Shown: positions 56,437-64,000 of the stretch, piece by piece | How the letters are laid out: the number at the start of each line of letters is the position of its first letter | Numbering within the stretch: the first letter of the stretch is position 1 | NCBI GenBank assembly: GCA_027493775.1 | Contig: JAOSKE010000002.1 | Location: 533,435 to 597,434, forward strand | Direction of reading: 5' to 3' | DNA length: 64,000 nucleotides | From: Kiritimatiellia bacterium | Lineage (GTDB): Bacteria > Verrucomicrobiota > Kiritimatiellia > CAIVKH01 | The notes under the pieces: generated by a model | Seen by the model: only the letters and a program-made list of their open reading frames with translations | What the model was told of the DNA's origin: nothing | Databases searched by the model: none | Position numbers and translations under genes: made by a program

Positions 56437-56629
56437 GAGTCGTCTCAGGGGTTAGGCCAAGCATCGGGTAATAATCTTTGTTTGAGTCCCAAACCGGCGA
56501 CTCAACAGGTTTGCCGCGCCACAGTGCGCCTACAGCGCCGCGATACGCGGGATGAAAAATGAGCATGAGGCCACCAAAGATCATGGCGGCCGCGAGGGCC
56601 TTGATTAATGCTTGCGCGCCGCGTTCCAC
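56420..56629 (-). CDS. Small membrane protein between NERD and comEC
   Basis: 69 aa. One N-terminal hydrophobic segment (about 8-28, IKALAAAMIFGGLMLIFHPA), then AYRGAVGALWRGKPVESPVW and a polar tail. It overlaps the comEC start by 17 nt and the upstream small gene by 25 nt, which supports coding. No known family; it may be an accessory of the uptake machinery. Confidence 0.6.
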   Translation of the reverse strand: MERGAQALIKALAAAMIFGGLMLIFHPAYRGAVGALWRGKPVESPVWDSNKDYYPMLGLTPETTHADTK

Positions 56630-56850
56630 GACTCCTCCTTCGATGCCTCTGCATCCTCTGCTGTCCGATTGCTCGCCGCCCGGAGGCAGACAAACACAAA
56701 TATAAAGGCGACGCAGGGCAAGAGGAATATGACCCCTTCGCGCTCCGTCAAAATGCGCTCGTGGCTACCGGCAAGCCAGACGAGGTAGGCAATGAAGCCA
56801 AGCGTGTTGAGCGCCCAAACAACCTTCGTGATGCGCGCATGGCTCGTCAC
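56605..56850 (-). CDS. Small two-helix membrane protein
   Basis: 81 aa. Hydrophobic segments at about 9-27 (VVWALNTLGFIAYLVWL) and 39-57 (GVIFLLPCVAFIFVFVCLRA), then a charged tail. Its start overlaps the NERD stop by 4 nt (ATGA) and its end overlaps the next gene, so it belongs to the comEC operon. The function is unknown. Confidence 0.65.
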   Translation of the reverse strand: MTSHARITKVVWALNTLGFIAYLVWLAGSHERILTEREGVIFLLPCVAFIFVFVCLRAASNRTAEDAEASKEESWNAARKH

Positions 56851-57604
56851 ACATACCTCTGCATTCGGCTCAACACGGCGTCCACAGTGGATTCAGGCAG
56901 TTCCTTCTCGCTGCGATAGCGGAGGATGTAGTCCACCGTCTCTCGCGGCCAGAGCATCAGTGTCTCCTGATTTTTTATATCCAACGTGGTGTTGCGCCCT
57001 GTGAAGACGAGCATGGGAATGATCGGGACTTCAGGGACCCCGCCGGAGCGCAGAACTTTCTCGAGAACGGCAACGTGCCGCTTGTTCTGCAGCACGGGAT
57101 TGGAAAGCGCGCGGGGCGGACGGTCGAGATAGGCATGCTGGAACCATTTGCGGTCGGTCTCGCTGCCGACCAGACGTCCGCGCCAGTTTTTTGTTTCCAA
57201 CACGAAGATGCCTTTCTCGCAGACAACCATGTGATCAATCTGCGCGCGATTGAAGCCGCTGCGCACACTGATGTCGTTGTAGAGGTAGTACGAGTTGTCG
57301 AGGTTCTCGGTGAGAATTTTTGCGACCTCGCTCTCCCCGCGCAGCCCTGCAGCCATATATTTTTCGTTCAGCTTGTTCTGGCGAGTCTGTAAAAAAATGC
57401 GCGTATGCAAAGAAGCCGAGGACGACGCCGATCCAGACCATCGTCGTGCCGTGTCCAAGAAACCAGGTAACCGCGCCCGCCAAAACAAAAAGCGCCGCAG
57501 CGCCTGCTTCAACGCGTAAAAGATTTTTTTAGCACCCGCGATTCGCGGTGCATCCGCTTTTGCTGGCGGGAGAGCGATGTTTCGTTGGACAGGACACGAG
57601 CCAT
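56847..57604 (-). CDS. NERD-domain membrane-anchored putative nuclease (two frameshifts)
   Basis: ATG 57604 is one base after the TRAM gene stop. Runs of A7/T7 at 57524-57530 and 57391-57397 each hold one extra base; with six the frame runs straight and gives 251 aa, divisible by three. N-terminus: MARVLSNETSLSRQQKRMHR, then one or two helices (ALFVLAGAVTWF, WIGVVLGFFAYAHF), then the NERD domain with GLRGESEVAKIL, AQIDHMVVCEKGIFVLETKN and WRGRLVG, the restriction-enzyme-like core with Asp/Glu-x-Lys. It is encoded with comEC, so a role in handling incoming DNA is attractive but unproven. Confidence 0.75.
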
Positions 57605-57605
57605 A

Positions 57606-58598
57606 TTAAGGGGATGATTCGGCGGGCAGTTTCTCCACAATTTCAGCCTTGGCAAGGGTCGGCCTGCGCTCGGTAATCCGAATCTTCACGCGGTCACCGG
57701 GCTGCGTGTCGGCAATCAGCACCGCGAGTCCTTCGATTCGAGCCACTCCGTCCTTGTCGGGATTGCTCCGTTCCTTTTCCTTGATAGTAACCGTGTATTC
57801 GTTCCCCGGCTGAACCTCCGGCGCACGGATATTCGCTGTGGATTGATCCTGCGCCTGATCGCGGCGATTATTCTGCGATCGCGCCTCACGCGAACGTGAC
57901 GCGCGGTCATTTCCCGCGCCTGCTGGCGCTGCGCCAAGCGATTCGACGAGACGGGCCGTCCACGCATTGGCACGTTTCTCGGTGATTTCATACACAACAC
58001 GGTCGCCCTTTTGAACGCCAGGGACATAAACTTGCTGTTGACCGCGCTTGATCAGGCCATCACCAAACTTCCCGACACTCACCACCGTGCCGGTATAGAT
58101 TTCGCCCGGCGGAACACCCGCCTGCGAGGGAGCGCGACTTGCAGTGCGTTCGGCGGGGCCTGTTGGTACGGGGCCGGAGCTGATGTGTTCGATCAAAACC
58201 GCCTGCGCGGTCGTCGGGCTGACGCGGGTCACCTCAACCACAACGATGTCACCGGGCTTCACGCCATCAACAAAAGTCAACGTGCGACCGATGCGGGTGA
58301 TCATGGACGCGCCGTCGCGCGACTCACTCTGAATCCGCACCTTGTAGCGATGCCCCAATTCCGGCGCGAGCGAGTTCGGTACCGTCGCGTCCTGGACCTC
58401 GCCTGTGTTCACCTTCACCGTCGCCGCCGCGCGATCATCGAGGACACTGACAACGGCCTCGTTTGCGCCACCCTTTGGCCGTACGGCGAGATAAACCACT
58501 GCGCCGGTGGCAACAATGGTTAGCGCCAGAAGCCCCAACAGCTTCGGCATCGTCAGAAACGGCGCGGACTTCGGCGGGGTCGGAACATCGGCGGACAT
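57606..58598 (-). CDS. Membrane-anchored protein with three TRAM-like domains
   Basis: 330 aa. An N-terminal helix (about 18-37, LLGLLALTIVATGAVVYLAV) anchors it. Three repeats follow: about 80-155 (YKVRIQSESRDGASMITRIG, VKPGDIVVVEVTRVSPTTAQ), about 172-225 (YTGTVVSVGKFGDGLIKRGQ, VQKGDRVVYEITEKRANAWT) and about 262-326 (YTVTIKEKERSNPDKDGVAR, TQPGDRVKIRITERRPTLAK). Each has the TRAM pattern of an OB-like nucleic-acid-binding barrel. It stands at the head of the NERD-comEC operon. Confidence 0.75.
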   Translation of the reverse strand: MSADVPTPPKSAPFLTMPKLLGLLALTIVATGAVVYLAVRPKGGANEAVVSVLDDRAAATVKVNTGEVQDATVPNSLAPELGHRYKVRIQSESRDGASMITRIGRTLTFVDGVKPGDIVVVEVTRVSPTTAQAVLIEHISSGPVPTGPAERTASRAPSQAGVPPGEIYTGTVVSVGKFGDGLIKRGQQQVYVPGVQKGDRVVYEITEKRANAWTARLVESLGAAPAGAGNDRASRSREARSQNNRRDQAQDQSTANIRAPEVQPGNEYTVTIKEKERSNPDKDGVARIEGLAVLIADTQPGDRVKIRITERRPTLAKAEIVEKLPAESSP

Positions 58599-58702
58599 AT
58601 AAACCTCCTGAAACAGTATCTAACGAAAGCTATCTTTTAACCGTAGCTAATTCGCGGCCCGCAAGCAATGTCATTAGCGCAACAAAATTGTGACGAGCGC
58701 AA

Positions 58703-60640
58703 CTATTTGACCACACCGCCGGGCGGCAACTCGCCATCCACCGTCACAAGGCGAAGTTTGTCGCCCACGGAAGCCGCCAGCAACATCCCATTCGACTCCA
58801 CTCCGCGAATCTTCGCAGGCTTCAAGTTCGCGACAACGACGATGGTCTTGCCGACCACCTCTTCGGGCGAATAATGCTGCGCAATCCCCGCAACAATCTG
58901 ACGCGGTGTATCACCGATCTGCACCTGAAGCCGCAACAACTTGTCCGCGCCCTCAACCTTCTCCGCCGACAGCACGGTCGCAACACGCAGTTGCACCTTC
59001 GAAAAATCGCCGTACTCGATCACACCCTCCACCGCCGTGGCGGGGGCGGGTTTCGCGGGCACAGATTTTGCAGGCGCGGCTTTTTCGGAAGCGGCGGGCG
59101 CGTCCTTCTTCTCAATACGGGGGAACAACGGGCCCGGCTCGCTGACTTCGCTACCGGATGGAAAGATTCCAAACTTCTGCAGATCCTCAGCCTTGCACGG
59201 CTCCCGCAGACCCAACGCACCGCGCAACGCGTTCATCTTCTCCGGCATCACCGGTTGCAAGAGGGAGGAAAGAATGCGCAATGCTTCCGCTGCGACGTAC
59301 AAGCAGGTGTGCAAGTCTGTCTTGTCGTCCTTCTTCGCGAGCGACCACGGCTGCATCACTTCAAAATATTTATTCACGCGCTTCACCGCGTTGATGATCT
59401 CCGTCAACGCGAGGTCTATCCGCATGTCTTCCACGAAATTGAAACATTTGTGCGCCGCAGCAAGCGCCGCGTCGCGCACTTCCGAGGACTCCCGATCCAG
59501 CTCGCCATCAGGCAACGCGGGGACCTTTCCGTCGCAAAAGCGGCGAATCATATTCGTGACGCGACTCAACAAGTTACCGAGATCGTTCGCGAGGTCGGCG
59601 TTGTAGCGACGGATGAATGCGCCTTCACTGAAATTTGCGTCCTGGCCCAAAATCATCTCTGCCATCAGAAAGTAGCGGAACGCATCCACTCCATACCGAT
59701 CAATCATATCCATCGGGTTCACGACGTTGCCGAGCGACTTGCTCATCTTCGTGTCGCCGGACAGCCACCAACCGTGCGCAAAAATCCGCTTCGGTTGTAC
59801 CGTGCCCAACGCCTTCAACATCGTCGGCCAGTACACCGTGTGCGTGGTCAAAATGTCTTTTCCGACCAAGTGCGTGCAGTGCGGCCACCACTTCTCATAC
59901 ATCGCATCGTCGGTCTTGTACCCAACCGCACTGATGTAGTTCACAAGGGCGTCGAACCAGACATAGCAGACGTAATCCTTGTCGAACGGCAGCTCAATGC
60001 CCCAGGCAAGTCGGCTCTTGGGACGCGAAATGCAGAGGTCCTGCAACGGCTTGCGCAGAAAACCCAGCGTCTCATTCCGGCGATGCTCAGGCTGAATGAA
60101 CGACGGATGGTCCTTAATATAGTCAATCAGCCACTGCTGATACGCGCTCATCTTGAAGAAGTAGTTCGCTTCCTTGATGCGGACAATGTTCGGCATCTCC
60201 TCGGGCGTCTTGCCCTCGGGAATATCCTTTTCCGTGACAAACGTCTCACTCGTCACGTCATACCAGCCGTCATACTCCGATTTGTAAATCTCGCCCCGGT
60301 CATAAAGGTCTTGAAGGCATGCCTGTACGATTTTGGTGTGACGCTTCTCCGTGGTGCGGATGAAATCGTCGTTCGTGATTTCTAGGCGCTTCCACAAATT
60401 CTGAAAATGAACAACGGTGGCGTCCGCGTGTTGCTGCGGCGAGATACCCGCTTTGTCCGCCGCGCGTTGCACCTTCTGTCCGTGCTCATCCGTCCCGGTG
60501 AGAAAATACGTCGGCGCACCCGCCAATCGGTGGTAACGCGAAAGCACGTCCGCGAGGATCGTCGTATAAGCGTGACCGATATGCGGCTTGTCGTTGACGT
60601 AATAAATTGGAGTCGTGATGTAAAACGGCGCAGATTTCAT
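58703..60640 (-). CDS. metG: Methionyl-tRNA synthetase with C-terminal tRNA-binding domain
   Basis: ATG 60640 gives 645 aa. Class I motifs: PIYYVNDKPHIGHAYTTILA (HIGH-type) and GDTKMSKSLGNVVNPM (KMSKS). The short segment before the anticodon domain has no Cys zinc knuckle, so it is the zinc-less form. A linker rich in Ala/Pro/Lys and a C-terminal EMAPII-like domain follow (VQLRVATVLSAEKVEGADKL, VVVANLKPAKIRGVESNGML). It charges tRNA-Met. Divergent from the antiporter gene (125-nt gap). Confidence 0.96.
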   Translation of the reverse strand: MKSAPFYITTPIYYVNDKPHIGHAYTTILADVLSRYHRLAGAPTYFLTGTDEHGQKVQRAADKAGISPQQHADATVVHFQNLWKRLEITNDDFIRTTEKRHTKIVQACLQDLYDRGEIYKSEYDGWYDVTSETFVTEKDIPEGKTPEEMPNIVRIKEANYFFKMSAYQQWLIDYIKDHPSFIQPEHRRNETLGFLRKPLQDLCISRPKSRLAWGIELPFDKDYVCYVWFDALVNYISAVGYKTDDAMYEKWWPHCTHLVGKDILTTHTVYWPTMLKALGTVQPKRIFAHGWWLSGDTKMSKSLGNVVNPMDMIDRYGVDAFRYFLMAEMILGQDANFSEGAFIRRYNADLANDLGNLLSRVTNMIRRFCDGKVPALPDGELDRESSEVRDAALAAAHKCFNFVEDMRIDLALTEIINAVKRVNKYFEVMQPWSLAKKDDKTDLHTCLYVAAEALRILSSLLQPVMPEKMNALRGALGLREPCKAEDLQKFGIFPSGSEVSEPGPLFPRIEKKDAPAASEKAAPAKSVPAKPAPATAVEGVIEYGDFSKVQLRVATVLSAEKVEGADKLLRLQVQIGDTPRQIVAGIAQHYSPEEVVGKTIVVVANLKPAKIRGVESNGMLLAASVGDKLRLVTVDGELPPGGVVK

Positions 60641-60765
60641 AGCCCCGCAGTATAGCCTTCGCGCGGCAACACGCAACTTGCAGAAAAGCGGGTTGAAAAC
60701 AAAAGTGTGGCGCGGGGCATTCGGGGCTTTCTTCCGGCGCAAGTCTCTATCTATTCTTGAACCCC

Positions 60766-62058
60766 ATGAATTTGTTCACGGACTTGCTATTGCTGATTGT
60801 GGTGGCCCGAATCCTCGGCCACCTCATGACGCGCCTGCGGCAGCCGGCGCTGATCGGCGAGCTGATCGCGGGTATAATTCTCGGCCCGTCCATGCTAAAT
60901 CACGTCCACATGACGGAGCAACTGGCCGGAATCGCAGGACTGGCCATCTTCTTTATCGTCCTGTCCGCAGGAATGGAAATGAGCTTCGGCGACGTGATCG
61001 GCGCGGCGCGCGGCTACGGACTTCTCATCGCCGCCTTCAGCTTTTTGATGCCGCTCGTCGCAGGATTCATCATCGGATTGGCCAGCGGACTGCCCCCCAC
61101 AACGACGATGGTGCTCGCGCTCTGCATCTCCATCACCGCACTCCCCGTCGCGGTGCGAATCCTCGAAGGCTTTAACATGTTAAATAGCCGCATCGCCAGA
61201 TATGCGATCGCGTCTTCCGTCGTCAACGACCTCGCAGCGCTGCTTCTGCTCGGCCTCCTCTTTAATGTGCCGCGCCAGGCCGGATTTTCCGCCGTAATAA
61301 TGGCCTCGCTGGTTAGCGCGGGGAAATTACTCGGCTTTATCGCCATCATCATCGCGATGGAATACCTCCTCCGCGCGCTCAGTCGGGGCAAGAAAACGAC
61401 GCTGCGTTTCTCCGAAAAATTTGCCACATGGTTCGGGGCGGAAGCGCTCTTCGGGTTGGTCATTCTTTTCGTCCTCTCCTTCGCCGCCATCAGCGAATCC
61501 CTCGGCTTTCACTCCGTCATCGGCGCATTTCTCGGGGCGCTCCTCATCAGCCGCGAAATGTTCGTCGCGGCGCGCTACAAGCAACTGGAGCAAACCCTCA
61601 ACTCTGTCAGTCGCGGCTTCCTTGCCCCAATTTTTTTCGCGACGCTCGGTTTGGAGTTCAGTATTCAAGGCATGCCCTCCCCTTGGTTTGTCGGCATCGT
61701 CCTCGCTGCCTCGATCATCTTCAAGATCCTCGCTGGCTGGGTCGGAGGTCGGATGGCTGGACTCGGCAGACCCGAGGCGCTGGGGCTTGGCTTCATTCTT
61801 AATGGACGCGGCGTAATGGAACTCGTCGTCGCAAAAATCGCTTTGGAAAGCGCATTTATTGACCTCCCGCTCTTCTCCACCCTCCTCCTCGTCGGAATGG
61901 TAACCACCCTAATCACACCCATCCTCTTCCGCTTGGTCATCAACCGAATTCCCAAACAGGACAGCGCCAACACTGCGAGCCAGCCGAAAAATCCGCCTCA
62001 AAAGGGCGGCGGTCCCGGACAAAACAACCCCACGCAGCCCGTTCCCAGCCCGGCCTGA
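60766..62058 (+). CDS. Kef/CPA2-type cation:proton antiporter
   Basis: I take ATG 60766 (430 aa; a TTG at 60757 adds three residues). Twelve to thirteen helices with the CPA2 motifs LGHLMTRLRQPALIGELIAG, IILGPSMLNHV, and the conserved SVVNDLAALLLLGLLF near residue 150 (Asp pair of the exchange site), then the ALGLGFILNGRGVMELVVAK region. It lacks a RCK/TrkA-N domain; the C-terminus is a Pro-rich disordered tail. Confidence 0.9.
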   Translation: MNLFTDLLLLIVVARILGHLMTRLRQPALIGELIAGIILGPSMLNHVHMTEQLAGIAGLAIFFIVLSAGMEMSFGDVIGAARGYGLLIAAFSFLMPLVAGFIIGLASGLPPTTTMVLALCISITALPVAVRILEGFNMLNSRIARYAIASSVVNDLAALLLLGLLFNVPRQAGFSAVIMASLVSAGKLLGFIAIIIAMEYLLRALSRGKKTTLRFSEKFATWFGAEALFGLVILFVLSFAAISESLGFHSVIGAFLGALLISREMFVAARYKQLEQTLNSVSRGFLAPIFFATLGLEFSIQGMPSPWFVGIVLAASIIFKILAGWVGGRMAGLGRPEALGLGFILNGRGVMELVVAKIALESAFIDLPLFSTLLLVGMVTTLITPILFRLVINRIPKQDSANTASQPKNPPQKGGGPGQNNPTQPVPSPA

Positions 62059-62174
62059 CGGATAATTTAGTGCACGTCGCGCTTGACGTGTCCCGCGCAG
62101 ACTGGCATGTATTGCGACTTGTGCCTCAATAGGCAAGCCCGGCGCAGGGGCGCTGGAGGAAGGTTAATCGTTTC

Positions 62175-62777
62175 ATGCCGATCGTTAAATCGAAAGTAAA
62201 GTTGTCTCGTTCACTGGGAATCGCACTCGTGCCCAAAGCTGCAAAGGGCTTGGAGCGTCGTCCCGATCCGCCCGGCCAGCACGGCAAGCGCCGTCGCACG
62301 GCGAAGAAGAGCGACTACGGACAACAGCTCCTTGAAAAGCAGCGCCTCCGCCACCAGTACTTCCTGGGCGAGCGCCAGCTTCGCAACTACGTCGCCCGCG
62401 CCGTTGCCAAGACCGGCAACACCGCCGACCACTTGATCACCGCGCTTGAAACCCGCTTGGACACCATCGTCCTCCGCGCAGGTTTCGCCCGCACCATTTA
62501 TCAGGCCCGCCAATTCGTCACACACGGCCACGTCCTCGTGAACAACAAGCGCGTGAACTTCCCCTCCGCCACCGTCAACGTTGGCGACAAAGTTTCACTG
62601 CGCGAAAGCAGCCGCACGATGGACCCCGTCCAGCTCGCCATCGCGACCACGGAGATTCCTCCCTATGTCGTGCGCAACGATGCTGAATTCGAAGCGGAGC
62701 TGACCCGCCTCCCGACCCGCGAAGAGATTCCAGTAATCTGCGAACTCTCGTCCGTCGTCGAGTTCTACGCGAAGTAA
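62175..62777 (+). CDS. rpsD: 30S ribosomal protein S4
   Basis: 200 aa. An N-terminal segment (RRPDPPGQHGKRRRTAKKSD, YGQQLLEKQRLRHQYFLGER) is followed by the S4 RNA-binding domain (ETRLDTIVLRAGFARTIYQA, RQFVTHGHVLVNNKRVNFPS). S4 starts 30S assembly. It stands alone, away from the alpha operon, with its own terminator. Confidence 0.97.
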   Translation: MPIVKSKVKLSRSLGIALVPKAAKGLERRPDPPGQHGKRRRTAKKSDYGQQLLEKQRLRHQYFLGERQLRNYVARAVAKTGNTADHLITALETRLDTIVLRAGFARTIYQARQFVTHGHVLVNNKRVNFPSATVNVGDKVSLRESSRTMDPVQLAIATTEIPPYVVRNDAEFEAELTRLPTREEIPVICELSSVVEFYAK

Positions 62778-62798
62778 TTCGCCGATAAACGATTACAA

Positions 62799-62828
62799 AC
62801 AGGCCGCGCAACCGCGCGGCCTGTTTGC
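62799..62828 (+). terminator. Rho-independent terminator after rpsD
   Basis: A perfect 11-bp stem ACAGGCCGCGC (62799-62809) / GCGCGGCCTGT (62814-62824) with an AACC loop, followed by TTGCGTT. It ends rpsD 21 nt after its stop. Confidence 0.8.
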
Positions 62829-62877
62829 GTTAAGGAAGTTTAGCGCTCGGGCCAAAATCGGCCAATTTCGCAACCCA

Positions 62878-62919
62878 CAAAAAAACGGGCTGCGCACACA
62901 CGCAGCCCGCTCTTTTTTT
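62878..62919. terminator. Bidirectional terminator between rpsD and aquaporin
   Basis: CGGGCTGCG (62886-62894) and CGCAGCCCG (62901-62909) pair around a 6-nt loop, flanked by A7 on the left and T7 on the right. It can terminate both the plus strand and the minus-strand aquaporin gene. Confidence 0.9.
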
Positions 62920-62933
62920 GAATATCAACTCGC

Positions 62934-63569
62934 TTACGGATCGTCGCGGTGTGTCGCCTTGAAGACCACCGCCGCAGCCACGCCGCCCGCAAGCTCTGCC
63001 AACAGGTAAATCCAAAGATTGGACCATGCGAACAACTTGATCCCGCTCAAGCCAATCGCCACCGCCGGATTAAACGCGCCGCCGGAAATGGACCCCACAC
63101 TGTATGCACCGACGAGAACAATGCAGCCAATCGCCCAACCATAAAATGAATTGCCTGCAGTTGCCTTCGACGTGGCAACATTCAACACCGTCCACGCCAA
63201 AGCGAAGGTGAACAGGAACTCAGCAACCAACGCCGGAGTCGTCGCGATTTCGCCTGGCGTCAACGCGGGACACCCCTTCAACCAGCATGCAGCAAAAGCG
63301 CCGACCAGACCACCCGCAGTCTGCGCGATCCAATACCCCGGCACCTCCGCGAGCGACAACCGACCACGCAAAAACGCGGCAAGAGACACTGCAGGGTTGT
63401 AGTGACCACCCGAAACATGGCCACCCGCATAAACCATCACAGCCAGGGCAATCCCGATTGCGATTGGAGCAAACAGCGCCGCCTCAGGCGAAGCGCCAAT
63501 CACCACCGCCCCAATCGTCAACACGAGAAAAAACGTGCCAATAAATTCCACCACCAACTTTTTCATCAA
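62934..63569 (-). CDS. aqpZ: Aquaporin (MIP family)
   Basis: 211 aa, six helices. Both NPA boxes are present: SGGHYNPAVSLAAFL (about 60) and SGGAFNPAVAIGLSG (about 168). The ar/R selectivity residue after the second NPA loop is Ile/Gly rather than Arg by position, so solute selectivity is uncertain between water and small neutral solutes. Start at ATG 63569; the terminator at 62878-62919 follows. Confidence 0.92.
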   Translation of the reverse strand: MMKKLVVEFIGTFFLVLTIGAVVIGASPEAALFAPIAIGIALAVMVYAGGHVSGGHYNPAVSLAAFLRGRLSLAEVPGYWIAQTAGGLVGAFAACWLKGCPALTPGEIATTPALVAEFLFTFALAWTVLNVATSKATAGNSFYGWAIGCIVLVGAYSVGSISGGAFNPAVAIGLSGIKLFAWSNLWIYLLAELAGGVAAAVVFKATHRDDP

Positions 63570-63811
63570 CTCTCCTTAATTTCGTTTTACCGCGCGGAGC
63601 GTGTACAACTCGCCCCCTCTCGCGTCAATACCGAAGCACATCCAACATTCTCATGAACTATGCAGCGCTCAAATAATAGTATGCTCTCTATAGCAACAGT
63701 ATGCGCCACGCTCTATCGCGATGCGCTACGTATCCGCCATCGCGTTGGCGAAGGCAGATGCACATTTTCCCCTTGAGCAACATCACAGCAACGCTCAGCA
63801 TGGATAACGCC

Positions 63812-64000
63812 ATGAAGGTGACCAGTTCAGCATTCGGCGAGGGCGAGAAGATTCCTGCGCGACACACGTGCAAGGGTGAAAACATTTCGCCGCCGTTGCA
63901 GTGGCGCGATGTGCCGGTGGGGACAGAATGTTTCGCTTTGTTGGTCACCGACCCCGATGCGCCAGGTGGAGAGTTTCTGCACTGGTTGATGATCAATATC
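63812..64000 (+). CDS. PEBP/Raf-kinase-inhibitor-like protein, truncated by window edge
   Basis: ATG 63812 begins MKVTSSAFGEGEKIPARHTC, then GENISPPLQWRDVPVGTECF, LLVTDPDAPGGEFLHWLMIN to the window end. DPDAP and HWLMIN are the PEBP ligand-pocket signatures. Further in-frame ATGs at 63701, 63758 and 63800 exist; I prefer 63812 because homologues start there. At least the C-terminal half is missing. The 242-nt stretch before it shows no gene. Confidence 0.8.
   Translation, partial: MKVTSSAFGEGEKIPARHTCKGENISPPLQWRDVPVGTECFALLVTDPDAPGGEFLHWLMINI

Noticed and set aside
58874-60385. 503-codon plus-strand open frame opposite metG
   Set aside because: Antisense shadow; metG is intact and fully convincing.
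1-64000. CRISPR arrays, tRNA or rRNA genes, insertion sequences, prophage
   Set aside because: No regularly spaced repeats, no cloverleaf with CCA-end features, no rRNA blocks, no transposase or phage structural genes were seen while reading both strands.

Overview
The window is a compact bacterial chromosome segment of roughly 55-60 % GC by eye. Nearly every long frame is coding and many neighbours overlap by ATGA. It looks like a member of the PVC superphylum, most probably Verrucomicrobiota/Kiritimatiellota. Reasons: a PEP-CTERM protein beside a type-3 calcium-repeat secreted protein, a tiny lysine/arginine-rich protein of a kind I recall from PVC genomes, queuosine and competence genes, paired TTCCAA/TTGGAA palindromes between genes, and many sigma-54-type regulators. 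The phylum call is an inference from gene content. No rRNA, tRNA, CRISPR array, phage or insertion sequence is visible.

Layout. 1-4067: an operon of a beta-CASP metallo-hydrolase, era and a truncated multipass membrane protein, divergent from an EndoIII-like protein, a lipoprotein and tatA. 4145-7506: two TPR proteins and a BON lipoprotein, divergent from superoxide dismutase. 7671-16214: two tandem hybrid sensor kinases, a PstS-like protein, queE and queC. 16268-26106 (minus): a glycosyltransferase-like membrane protein, an NtrC/NtrB-like pair, then ribF-truB-rbfA-infB-nusA. 26518-32196: PEP-CTERM and TSP3-repeat proteins, a thioredoxin lipoprotein, a 30-residue basic protein and pdhABC. 32355-36361: cardiolipin synthase, then a CARF-like sigma-54 activator followed by an exported KTSC protein and an SSB. 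36639-42604: CPBP protease, class IV aminotransferase, beta-barrel, small proteins, ECF sigma factor, ICMT-like methyltransferase and transaldolase-like enzyme. 42656-51752: an RND efflux operon with PII-like and DUF6132-like proteins, a NarL-type two-component pair, rsmI and coaBC. 51898-64000: HU, DJ-1/PfpI, a TRAM-NERD-ComEC operon, metG, a Kef-type antiporter, rpsD, aquaporin and a truncated PEBP protein.

The most interesting locus is 33872-36361. An enhancer-binding protein with an apparent RtcR-type CARF sensor domain and an intact GAFTGA loop sits next to a GG-N10-GC (-24/-12) promoter. Two tandem inverted repeats spaced exactly 21 bp lie about 145 bp upstream of the predicted start. 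The promoter drives a signal-peptide KTSC protein and a tail-less SSB instead of the RNA-repair genes usual for RtcR.

A caution for all users: ten genes, including the essential infB, are broken by 15 single-base indels, many in homopolymer runs. Correcting each by one base restores full-length proteins with lengths divisible by three. I treat these as probable sequencing or assembly errors and list each gene once across its full span.
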